This document shows, piece by piece, positions 17,424 to 25,041 of a DNA stretch of 64,000 nt. The stretch comes from Merdicola sp963557785 (GTDB lineage Bacteria; Bacillota; Clostridia; TANB77; CAG-508). The position numbers were made by a program, and so were the translations under genes. Within the stretch, counting starts at the first letter, position 1, and the number at the start of each line of letters is the position of its first letter. The stretch is taken from positions 124,001 through 188,000 of the forward strand of contig CAUWBF010000002.1 of assembly GCA_963557785.1 (NCBI GenBank). Reading direction: 5' to 3'. Below the pieces are notes generated by a model. That model saw only the letters and a program-made list of their open reading frames with translations. It did not search any database and had not been told where the DNA came from.

Positions 17424-17582
17424 TTGAAAACTAAAATTGAGAAAGAATTATTAAATACAAAAAATTTATATAAATTAAAAATAGGAGATATGAAAGTTGA
17501 AATAGAATATTCTGAAAATAATAAAACCTTTAATGAATGTATACTAAATATTTTAAAAAAAGTTAAAAATGAAGAGAGGTAA
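17424..17582 (+). CDS. Small TnpW-like protein upstream of the recombinase
   Basis: 52-residue protein from a TTG start with AGGAAG upstream, ending 8 bp before the recombinase ATG. The pattern LKIGDMKVEIEYSENNKTFNECILNILKKVKNEE resembles the short TnpW-like proteins encoded just before serine recombinases in Tn4451-type clostridial elements. Their role is uncertain; a small protein in this place could be a recombination directionality factor. The similarity is by eye. Confidence 0.6.
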   Translation: MKTKIEKELLNTKNLYKLKIGDMKVEIEYSENNKTFNECILNILKKVKNEER

Positions 17583-17590
17583 AAAGATTA

Positions 17591-19543
17591 ATGGCAGGAA
17601 GAAAATCAAAATATTTTTCTATAGAAACAAGTACAATATACAGAAAAATATGGTCTGTTGCACTATATATCAGACTTTCACAAGAAGATAGTGATAATGG
17701 GGAAGAAAAGCAAGAAAGTAATAGTGTAACAAGTCAAAAAACATTATTAAATGAATATATAGAAGAACATGATGATTTAGCTATATATGATACTTATATA
17801 GATGATGGATTTACAGGGACAGATTTTAATAGACCTTCGTTTCAAAGACTGCTAGAAGATATGAGAAATGAAAATATTAATTGTGTTATTGTAAAAGATT
17901 TATCGAGACTTGGAAGAAATTATATAGAGGTTGGAAATTATATAGAGCAAGTATTTCCTATATTCAATATACGATTTATAGCAATTAATGATGGAATAGA
18001 TAGTTTTAAGAATCCAGCAAGTACAAATACAATTTTAGTACCATTCAAAAATTTAATAAATGATGAGTATGCACGAGATACATCAATTAAAATTAGGAGT
18101 TCGTTAAATGGAAAGAAGAAAAAGGGAGAATTTATTGGGGCATTTCCTTCATATGGTTATATTAAAGATCCAAATGATAAACATAAGCTAATAATAGATG
18201 AAACTGTAGCAGATATAGTAAGGAAAATTTTTGACTGGAATGTAAATGAGGGCTTAGGAAAGATAGCAATATGCCATAAGCTAAATAATTTAGGAATTTT
18301 AAACCCTACAGGACACAAAAAAATAGAACTAGGTCAAAATTACGAAAATTACGGAATTCAAGATAATATATATGCTTGGACACCTTCAACAATACGAAAT
18401 ATTTTAAACAACGAAGTATATATAGGAAACACTGTTCAAGGAAAGAGACGAACAAAAAGCTATAAAATACATAAAGTGGAAGAAGTTCCAAAAGAGGAAT
18501 GGGTAAGAGTAGAAAATACTCATGAGCCTATTATTGATAAAGATATTTTTTATAAAGCACAGGAAATAAATGAACGAGATACAAGGGTATCTAAAAAAAC
18601 GAATAAATTATCAGTATGGGCAGGTTTTTTAAAATGTGCGGATTGCGGTAGAGCAATGAATAAAAAGAGTAGTACAAATAAAAGTGGCAATACTTATGAA
18701 TATTATATTTGTAGCACATATAAAAAAAAATCAAAGAAGTTATGTACAAAGCATAGCATAAAGGAGGAAAAGCTAAAACAAGCAGTGTTACAAACAATTA
18801 ATCTACATATTAATTTATTAATTGATACAAAGGAAATTATACAGCAAACAGAGAAAGGTAGTTTTAAAAACGAAAACCTTGAAAAAATACTTAATACTAA
18901 ACAAAATGAAATTTCAAAAATACTGAATTTTAAAAAAGAGTTATATGAAGACTGGAAAAACAAAGATATTACGAGAGAAGAATACTTAGAATACAAGAAA
19001 AAATATAATAATGATATTGAAAGAATTAAGAAAAACATAGAAACATTGAAAAATGAAAAGCAAGAATCTAAAATTCAAAATCAATTACAAGATAAGTGGG
19101 TAAAGAAGTTTAAAGAAGATAAAAAGATAACTGAATTATCAAGAGAAATAATGTTAGAATTGATAGATTATATATATATTTATGAAGATGGAAATATTAA
19201 AATAAAATTTAAGTTTAGAGATGAATTTAAAAGTGTTGCCAAAATTAACCAAGGAGGAGGTGTGGCAGCACCAGTAGGGGGTCAAATATTATCAGAAGTT
19301 TTACCATATTTAGAATTACAAGAAGATAATGAAGAGAAAAAGGAAGAAACAGTAGAAATTGAAGTTCCAGAACTTAGAAATAAAACTGTAGAAGAAGCAA
19401 AAAAAGAGCTAAAAGAACTAGGACTCGAATTACAAATAAATGAAGAAACAGAAGAAAATGTAAATGAAATGATTATTTCAAATCAAATACCTCTTCCAGG
19501 AATAAAAATAAACAGTGGATCTAAAATATATGTAGACTTATAA
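17591..19543 (+). CDS. Large serine recombinase, fused in frame to the PBP C-terminus at attR
   Basis: Site-specific integrase/excisionase. Resolvase domain about 15-160 with catalytic serine in YIRLSQED and the VKDLSRLGRN motif; recombinase domain about 180-320 (GYIKD..., WTPSTIRNILNNEVYIG); zinc ribbon CADCGRAM...C...C at about 345-390; then a long coiled coil (about 400-510). Its own sequence ends at about residue 553 (KIN). The last 97 residues, from QGGGVAAPV, are the displaced end of the PBP gene. In the circular form the protein would have 564 residues. Total here is 650. Tn4451 TnpX-type recombinases are the nearest recognised relatives. Confidence 0.93.
   Translation: MAGRKSKYFSIETSTIYRKIWSVALYIRLSQEDSDNGEEKQESNSVTSQKTLLNEYIEEHDDLAIYDTYIDDGFTGTDFNRPSFQRLLEDMRNENINCVIVKDLSRLGRNYIEVGNYIEQVFPIFNIRFIAINDGIDSFKNPASTNTILVPFKNLINDEYARDTSIKIRSSLNGKKKKGEFIGAFPSYGYIKDPNDKHKLIIDETVADIVRKIFDWNVNEGLGKIAICHKLNNLGILNPTGHKKIELGQNYENYGIQDNIYAWTPSTIRNILNNEVYIGNTVQGKRRTKSYKIHKVEEVPKEEWVRVENTHEPIIDKDIFYKAQEINERDTRVSKKTNKLSVWAGFLKCADCGRAMNKKSSTNKSGNTYEYYICSTYKKKSKKLCTKHSIKEEKLKQAVLQTINLHINLLIDTKEIIQQTEKGSFKNENLEKILNTKQNEISKILNFKKELYEDWKNKDITREEYLEYKKKYNNDIERIKKNIETLKNEKQESKIQNQLQDKWVKKFKEDKKITELSREIMLELIDYIYIYEDGNIKIKFKFRDEFKSVAKINQGGGVAAPVGGQILSEVLPYLELQEDNEEKKEETVEIEVPELRNKTVEEAKKELKELGLELQINEETEENVNEMIISNQIPLPGIKINSGSKIYVDL
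19248..19257. repeat. attR core of the intervening element
   Basis: ACCAAGGAGG, identical to 14343-14352. Left of it is recombinase coding; right of it the PBP reading frame resumes as GGVAAP. Confidence 0.85.
19250..19543 (+). pseudogene. Displaced C-terminal end of the PBP gene with PASTA-like domain
   Basis: 97 codons from CAA: QGGGVAAPVGGQILSEVLPYLE is the usual end of a class B PBP transpeptidase domain. An acidic linker follows, then a PASTA-like module (VPELRNKTVEEAKKELKELG...IPLPGIKINSGSKIYV). It has no own start in the integrated state and is read as the tail of the recombinase. A GTG at 19262 sits just after AAGGAGGAGG, so internal initiation is conceivable. The PBP frame and the recombinase frame are the same, which is what clean excision requires. 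Confidence 0.88.
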
Positions 19544-19650
19544 AAATTGTAGTATAGTAGTAATACTGCAAAAAATGCAAAAATAACTATACAAAAAAAT
19601 AAATTAGTTATATAATGTAAACGAAAAATTGTATTCGAAGGGAGATAAAT

Positions 19651-21138
19651 ATGAACCTTAAAAGCATTTTATTAGGTATAGAAGGAATAAAAGCTAGAGG
19701 AAATGTAGATATAGATATTAATTCAATAGAGGATGACTCAAGAAATATAAAAAAAGGAGATTTATTCTTTGCGATAAAAGGATTTTTAGTAGATGGTGCA
19801 CAATATATAGATGATGCTATTAAAAATGGTGCACAGGCTGTAGTGGTTGGAGAAGATACAGATTATAAGTCTTTAAACATACCAGATAATGTAACTTTAA
19901 TTGTTGTGCCAGATAATAGGAAAGCAATGGCAATAGCTGCATGCAACTTTTATAATCATCCTTCAAAAAAATTTAAATTAATAGGTGTAACAGGCACTAA
20001 AGGAAAAACAACAACAACATATATGATTAAAGAAATTTGTGAAAAGCAAGGTTATAAGGTTGGACTAATAGGAACAATAGCAAATTATGTAGCAGGAACA
20101 TCTTTAGGAGACAGTGACAGAACTACTCCAGAAAGTATAAAATTACAAAGATTATTTGCAAAAATGGTAGAAGCTAAATGTGATGTTGTGGTTATGGAAG
20201 TATCATCACAAAGCTTAAAATTAAATAGAGTATATGGATCAGATTTTGATATAGGAGTGTTTACTAATTTATCAGAAGATCACATTAGTCCAAAAGAGCA
20301 TCCAAACATGAACGATTATTTTGAATCTAAATGTAAATTATTTGATATGTGCAAATTTGGATTTGTAAACGCAGACGATATATATTCTCAAAAACTAATA
20401 AAAAAAGTAGAAAATTGTGAAATAACAACATATGGAATTGATAATTATTGTAATTTATTGGCAAAAGATATAACAATAACAAACTCATATGTAGACTTTA
20501 AAGTGAAATTAGGAGATAGAAATGAAAGAGTAAAAACAGATATACCAGGAAGATTTAGTGTATATAACTCTTTAGCTGCAATAGCAGTTACTCAAAAGTT
20601 AGGATGTAGTACAGAAAATATTAAAGATGCTTTACTTAACGTTAAAGTACCAGGTAGATCTGAATTAGTAAATAACAAAAAAGAATTAACAATTATGATA
20701 GATTACGCACATTCTCCTGAAAGCTTAGAAAATATACTATCAGCAGTAAAATCATATACAAGAGGTAGGGTAATATCTGTATTTGGTTGTGGTGGAGATA
20801 GAGATACAACTAAAAGACCTATTATGGGTGAGATTTCAGGAAGAATAGCTGATTTTACAATAATAACATCTGACAATCCAAGAACAGAGAATCCAGAATT
20901 AATAGTAAAAGCTATAGAAGAAGGAATTAAAAAGACAAAAGGAAATTATAAGGCAATAGTAGATAGAACTGAAGCTATAAAAGAAGCTATAAAAATGGCT
21001 AATAAGACGGATATAATAGTTCTTGCAGGAAAAGGACATGAACCATACCAAGAAATTAATGGAGAGAAATATCCTTTTGACGAAAGAATAATTGTAAATG
21101 ATATAATAGACGAAATGATTGAAAGTGAAAAAAAATAA
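19651..21138 (+). CDS. murE: UDP-MurNAc-tripeptide synthetase (meso-DAP type)
   Basis: Cytoplasmic ATP-dependent ligase adding the third amino acid to UDP-MurNAc-L-Ala-D-Glu. ATP loop GVTGTKGKTTT lies at about 111-121. The substrate-choice motif is DNPR (408-411), which in characterised MurE enzymes goes with meso-diaminopimelate rather than lysine. Length 495 is normal. The start has GGGAG upstream. In the uninterrupted cluster it would follow the PBP gene by 107 bp; murF, often next, is missing. Confidence 0.96.
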   Translation: MNLKSILLGIEGIKARGNVDIDINSIEDDSRNIKKGDLFFAIKGFLVDGAQYIDDAIKNGAQAVVVGEDTDYKSLNIPDNVTLIVVPDNRKAMAIAACNFYNHPSKKFKLIGVTGTKGKTTTTYMIKEICEKQGYKVGLIGTIANYVAGTSLGDSDRTTPESIKLQRLFAKMVEAKCDVVVMEVSSQSLKLNRVYGSDFDIGVFTNLSEDHISPKEHPNMNDYFESKCKLFDMCKFGFVNADDIYSQKLIKKVENCEITTYGIDNYCNLLAKDITITNSYVDFKVKLGDRNERVKTDIPGRFSVYNSLAAIAVTQKLGCSTENIKDALLNVKVPGRSELVNNKKELTIMIDYAHSPESLENILSAVKSYTRGRVISVFGCGGDRDTTKRPIMGEISGRIADFTIITSDNPRTENPELIVKAIEEGIKKTKGNYKAIVDRTEAIKEAIKMANKTDIIVLAGKGHEPYQEINGEKYPFDERIIVNDIIDEMIESEKK

Positions 21139-21175
21139 AGTAACGTAAGAAAACAGATAGTAAAGGGTGATATGA

Positions 21176-22156
21176 TTGAATTTCCAGATTAAACTGTTAC
21201 TTTTAACTTTCTTTGTTACAGTAGTATTTTCTTTATTAATAATACCGATACTTAGAAAATTAAAAGTTGGACAGATTGAGAGGACGGATGGGCCTCAATC
21301 ACATTTAAAAAAACAAGGAACTCCAACAATGGGTGGAATAATAATGATAATAGGTATAACTGTTATTACAATAGCTGTTGCATATTATTATTATCAAAAA
21401 GGAAATGTAGAAGTAGCTATTAAAATTCTACCACTATTATTTGCTTCAATAGGATTTGGAATCGTAGGTTTTATAGATGACTTTAAAAAATTAGTATTAA
21501 AAAATACAACAGGTTTAAAGCCAGCATATAAAATGTTAGGATTACTTATAATATCTGTATCCTATACAATATATTTAATAAAAGTTTTAAGAATAGGAAC
21601 AGATACATATATACCATTTATAAAAGAATATATAGAGATTCCAGTATGGATATATATACCAGCAGCAATTTTTGTTATGCTTGCTACAACAAATGCTGTT
21701 AATCTAACTGATGGCGTAGATGGATTATCTACAAGTGTAACAACTATAATAATTACATGCCTAACAGTTATAGGAATAATATTTGACGTAAAAGAGATAA
21801 TTTTATTTGGATGTATTGTATGCGGTAGCAATTTGGCATTTTTATTATTTAATCTCCATCCAGCGAAAATTATGATGGGAGATACAGGGTCCCTTTTACT
21901 TGGAGGAGTTATTGCAAGTATAGCGTTATATTTAAAATTACCATTATTATTAATAGTAATAGCAATGGTACCAGTTTTAGAAACTGTATCTGTAATTTTA
22001 CAGGTAACATATTTTAAATTGACTAGAAAAAGATTATTTAAAATGGCACCATTACACCATCATTTTGAATTATCAGGATGGAATGAAAACAAAGTAGTAT
22101 CTGTATTTAGTATAGTTACATTAATATTTTGTGTTATAGGTTTAAATAGTATATAA
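21176..22156 (+). CDS. mraY: Phospho-MurNAc-pentapeptide transferase
   Basis: Polytopic membrane enzyme that makes lipid I from UDP-MurNAc-pentapeptide and undecaprenyl phosphate. About ten membrane helices are evident. Catalytic motifs: FIDDFKK, NLTDGVDGLS, GDTGSLLLGG and APLHHHFE. Length 326 is normal. The TTG start is favoured because the nearby ATG at 21172 is out of frame and soon stops, and AAAGGGTG lies upstream. It sits between murE and the SEDS gene in standard order. Confidence 0.96.
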   Translation: MNFQIKLLLLTFFVTVVFSLLIIPILRKLKVGQIERTDGPQSHLKKQGTPTMGGIIMIIGITVITIAVAYYYYQKGNVEVAIKILPLLFASIGFGIVGFIDDFKKLVLKNTTGLKPAYKMLGLLIISVSYTIYLIKVLRIGTDTYIPFIKEYIEIPVWIYIPAAIFVMLATTNAVNLTDGVDGLSTSVTTIIITCLTVIGIIFDVKEIILFGCIVCGSNLAFLLFNLHPAKIMMGDTGSLLLGGVIASIALYLKLPLLLIVIAMVPVLETVSVILQVTYFKLTRKRLFKMAPLHHHFELSGWNENKVVSVFSIVTLIFCVIGLNSI

Positions 22157-22168
22157 AGGAGAAAAAAT

Positions 22169-23293
22169 ATGGCAACTAAAGCAAATAAAAATTCAAATTT
22201 TGCAAATAAGCAATTTGATTTTATATTACTTATAACAGTAATTATATTATTAGCGTTAGGACTAATAATGGTTTTATCTGCTAGTTCTCCTTCAGCCCTT
22301 GCAGAAACAGGGGATGATAGTTATGTGTATTTTAGAAAACAGGGAATATTTGCAATAATAGGAATAATTGCAATGCTATTCATTTCAAAAATTGACTATA
22401 GAAAATACAAAAAATTTGGAAAACTAGCATATGCAGGTTCAGTAGTACTATTACTTATGGTACTTATTCCACATATAGGAGTTGAAGCCGGCGGTGCAAA
22501 AAGATGGATAAAGATTGGAATTCAATTTCAACCATCAGAAGTAGCAAAGATAGGACTCATAATATTTTATGCAGCATATTTATCTAATCATATTAAGGAA
22601 ATTGGGAATTTTAAAGATGGATTTATAAAACCATTTTTAATATTAGCTCCAATTGCACTTATATTAATATTAGTTCAAGATCATCTTAGTGCAACAATTA
22701 TAATTGTTATGGTTGTAGCAATAATGATGCTTACTGCTGGAAGTAAGTTAAGATATTTTTTAAGTATAGGTTCATTAGGAGCAGTAGGTGGTGTTGGAGC
22801 GTTATATTTACTTGCCAAATATACAGATAAAGGTGCATTTAGAATTGCAAGAATAACATCATTCTTAAATCCATGGGCTGACAAACAAGGAGATGGTTGG
22901 CAAATAATCCAAAGTTTATATGCAATAGGTTCAGGTGGATTATTCGGAGTTGGATTAGGAGAAAGTAAACAAAAATATTTATACATATCAGAACCGCATA
23001 ATGACTTTATATTTGCAGTTTTAGCCGAAGAATTAGGCTTTATAGGTTGTGTGATTGTTGTTGCACTATTTGCAGTATTTATATGGAGAGGAATATTAAT
23101 AGCAATGAAAGCTCCAGATACTTTTGGAAGTTTAGTTGCAATGGGAATAACATCTTTAATAGGACTTCAAGCAATAATAAATATAGCTGTTGTAACATCA
23201 TCAATGCCAGTTACAGGAATGCCATTACCATTCTTTAGTTATGGTGGTACTTCACTACTTATATTATTATGTTCAGTTCGGAGTCTTACTTAA
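22169..23293 (+). CDS. SEDS glycosyltransferase FtsW/SpoVE type, frameshifted near its 3' end
   Basis: Membrane glycosyltransferase that polymerises lipid II together with a class B PBP. About ten membrane helices; typical motifs include VLSASSP, GGAKRWI, FQPSEVAK, PHNDFIFAVLAEELG and PLPFFSYGGTS. The frame as read ends LLCSVRSLT. A one-base shift at about 23279 (GTT-C-GGA) instead continues GVLLNISRAGSKV and stops at 23321, which is the normal FtsW-type ending. So there is a +1 insertion affecting only the last 13 residues, real or a sequencing error. It would pair with the interrupted PBP, either for division (FtsW) or for spore cortex (SpoVE). Confidence 0.9.
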   Translation: MATKANKNSNFANKQFDFILLITVIILLALGLIMVLSASSPSALAETGDDSYVYFRKQGIFAIIGIIAMLFISKIDYRKYKKFGKLAYAGSVVLLLMVLIPHIGVEAGGAKRWIKIGIQFQPSEVAKIGLIIFYAAYLSNHIKEIGNFKDGFIKPFLILAPIALILILVQDHLSATIIIVMVVAIMMLTAGSKLRYFLSIGSLGAVGGVGALYLLAKYTDKGAFRIARITSFLNPWADKQGDGWQIIQSLYAIGSGGLFGVGLGESKQKYLYISEPHNDFIFAVLAEELGFIGCVIVVALFAVFIWRGILIAMKAPDTFGSLVAMGITSLIGLQAIINIAVVTSSMPVTGMPLPFFSYGGTSLLILLCSVRSLT

Positions 23294-23343
23294 CATATCT
23301 AGAGCAGGCTCAAAAGTATAACAAATGAAAATCGGAGGTAGAA

Positions 23344-24468
23344 ATGAAAGTATTAATTGCAGCAGCAGGAACAGGTGGACATATTAATCCAGCAATAGCA
23401 ATTGCTAATAAAATAAAGGAAAAAAATCCTAAAGCTAAAATAATATTCGTAGGTACTAATAGAGGTTTAGAAAATGATTTAGTTCCAAGGGCAGGATATG
23501 AACTAGAAAAGATAGATGTTTATGGAATAACCAAACAAATATCAATAAGCAATATGAAAAAAATGTTAAAAACATTAAAAAGTTATAGTCAGGCTAAAAA
23601 ATTAATTAAAAAAATAGAACCAGATTTAGTAGTAGGAACAGGAGGATATATTTGTGGACCGATATGTTTAGCCGCTACAAAAAATAAAATTCCAGTAGTA
23701 TTACATGAAAGTAATGCATTCCCAGGGATGACAGTAAAAATGCTATCTAAAAAAGTAAATAAAATATTGTTAGGATTTGAAGATGCTAAACAAAGATTGC
23801 CTAAAGCTAAAAAATTAGTAGTTACGGGTACTCCTACAAAATTTATAGGTTTAGAATTATCTGAAACAGAAATTAATGAAAAAAAGGAAGAATTAGGATT
23901 TAATTCAGATTTACCGTTAATTTTAGTATTTGGTGGTAGTCAAGGTGCAAAAGCAATAAATGAAACTATTATAAATATAATAGAAAAGAAAATGAACTCA
24001 AGTTATCAAATATTGTGGGCATCGGGGCCAAAGCAATATGATGTAATAAAAGAAGAATTAGAAAATAAAAACATCAATATAAATAATATTAAAAACGTAA
24101 AAATTCTTCCATACATATATAATATGGAAGAAGTAATGAAAATATCAGATTTAATAGTTAGTAGAAGTGGTGCAATGACAATAACTGAAATTGCTATTTC
24201 TAGAAAACCCGCAATATTTATACCATTGCCAAGTAGATCTGCTAATAGGCAAGAAGATAATGCAAGAGCTATGGAAAAATTAAATGCGGCAAAAGTAATA
24301 ATTAATGAAGATATAAACGCAGAAGTATTAAATAAGACAATAAATGAAATAATATCAGATAAAGCATATATGAAAAAAATGGGAGATAATGCTAAAATAA
24401 TAGCAACAAAAAATGTTGAAGATAAAATATATGATGAATTAAAAGAATATATAGAAAAAGTGCAATAA
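23344..24468 (+). CDS. murG: UDP-GlcNAc lipid I GlcNAc-transferase
   Basis: GT28 enzyme at the inner membrane face that converts lipid I to lipid II. N-terminal loop AAAGTGGHINPA (about 5-16), lipid-binding GTGGYICGP, and C-terminal donor-binding GGSQGAKAIN and SRSGAMTITE motifs. 374 residues, normal. GGAGG lies 4 bases before the ATG. The last dcw gene in the window; murB, ftsQ, ftsA and ftsZ do not follow. Confidence 0.95.
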   Translation: MKVLIAAAGTGGHINPAIAIANKIKEKNPKAKIIFVGTNRGLENDLVPRAGYELEKIDVYGITKQISISNMKKMLKTLKSYSQAKKLIKKIEPDLVVGTGGYICGPICLAATKNKIPVVLHESNAFPGMTVKMLSKKVNKILLGFEDAKQRLPKAKKLVVTGTPTKFIGLELSETEINEKKEELGFNSDLPLILVFGGSQGAKAINETIINIIEKKMNSSYQILWASGPKQYDVIKEELENKNININNIKNVKILPYIYNMEEVMKISDLIVSRSGAMTITEIAISRKPAIFIPLPSRSANRQEDNARAMEKLNAAKVIINEDINAEVLNKTINEIISDKAYMKKMGDNAKIIATKNVEDKIYDELKEYIEKVQ

Positions 24469-24486
24469 TATATTTGCACTTTTTTA
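24455..24486 (+). terminator. Terminator of murG
   Basis: AAAAAGTGCAA (24455-24465) pairs with TTGCACTTTTT (24474-24484). The left arm overlaps the murG stop codon. Confidence 0.8.
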
Positions 24487-24589
24487 TATTTTTATTACAA
24501 AAATCAAATAATGAAATACATATTGTAAATTGTTAAATTAATTAGTCGAAAAATAAGATAATATGCCAATTATAGACGTTCGAAAATCC

Positions 24590-24618
24590 TTGAAGTAGTA
24601 AAATAAATAATATATCAT
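24590..24618 (+). promoter_or_regulatory. Possible promoter of the small hypothetical gene
   Basis: TTGAAG (24590-24595), 17-nt spacer, TATCAT (24613-24618). Confidence 0.45.
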
Positions 24619-24654
24619 TTAATATGCTAAAAATATTTAAGGGGGAAAGTACGA

Positions 24655-24951
24655 ATGAAAAAATTTTATGGTGGAATTTTTATGGATAAAGATAAGTTAA
24701 AAAAAGTAGGAATATTTTATCCTATAAAAATTGAATATTATAAAATAAAAGAAGAAGGAAAAATAGATATTTTTGGAGTTGAAGTAATAAAAACGGAATA
24801 TAAAAATGATATGGTATCAATAGAAAAAGAAAAAATAAATAGAATAACAGATGATGAAAACGAAGCAAATCATATATTAGATTTATTAAAGGAAAATGAG
24901 GTAACTCCAATAATAGCAAAAGAAGTGGTACAAGATTATATAAAGTGCTAA
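24655..24951 (+). CDS. Hypothetical protein, DUF6514-like
   Basis: 98-residue soluble protein with no signal peptide or membrane helix. It shows a beta-rich first half (EGKIDIFGVEVIKTEY) and a helical second half (TDDENEANHILDLLKENEVTPIIAKEVVQDYI). The pattern recalls the small clostridial DUF6514 proteins, whose function is unknown; this link is from memory of the pattern. AAGGGGGAAAG lies upstream of the ATG. It stands alone between murG and topA, with its own likely promoter. Confidence 0.65.
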   Translation: MKKFYGGIFMDKDKLKKVGIFYPIKIEYYKIKEEGKIDIFGVEVIKTEYKNDMVSIEKEKINRITDDENEANHILDLLKENEVTPIIAKEVVQDYIKC

Positions 24952-24980
24952 TAATTATTTTAGTAAATTTAACAAATGAC

Positions 24981-25009
24981 TTGAAAAAATAATTAATATA
25001 GTCTAGAAT
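24981..25009 (+). promoter_or_regulatory. Promoter of topA
   Basis: TTGAAA (24981-24986), 17-nt spacer, TAGAAT (25004-25009). Confidence 0.65.
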
Positions 25010-25041
25010 ACATTATGACATTGAGCAAGAAAGGAGTAACT

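Larger units (their letters stand above)
14343..19257 (+). mobile_element. Serine-recombinase intervening element inserted in the dcw PBP gene
   Basis: The unit is 4,905 bp, counting one copy of the 10-bp repeat ACCAAGGAGG at its ends. The two halves of the PBP reading frame lie exactly outside these repeats and in the same phase, so removal restores an unbroken gene. Contents, all on the plus strand: GNAT-kinase fusion, ASCH protein, flavodiiron protein, rubredoxin, small TnpW-like protein and a large serine recombinase next to attR. In a circular form the recombinase would end with KIN-QGGAWFILTTH, because its stop codon lies beyond attL. No plasmid replication or conjugation genes are present. 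Confidence 0.88.

Noticed and set aside
14343..19257. The split PBP gene as a simple assembly chimera
   Set aside because: Matching 10-bp repeats exactly at both joints, equal reading phase, and a recombinase next to one end fit site-specific insertion far better than a random misjoin. Reads are still needed for proof.
23047..23238. Cysteine- and asparagine-rich 63-residue frame on the plus strand
   Set aside because: It lies wholly inside the SEDS gene in another frame and has no ribosome-binding site. A shadow.
23279..23281. Programmed frameshift in ftsW/spoVE
   Set aside because: No slippery sequence, SD-like stimulator or stem is seen at GTTCGG, and the family does not use recoding. A point insertion or sequencing error is simpler.
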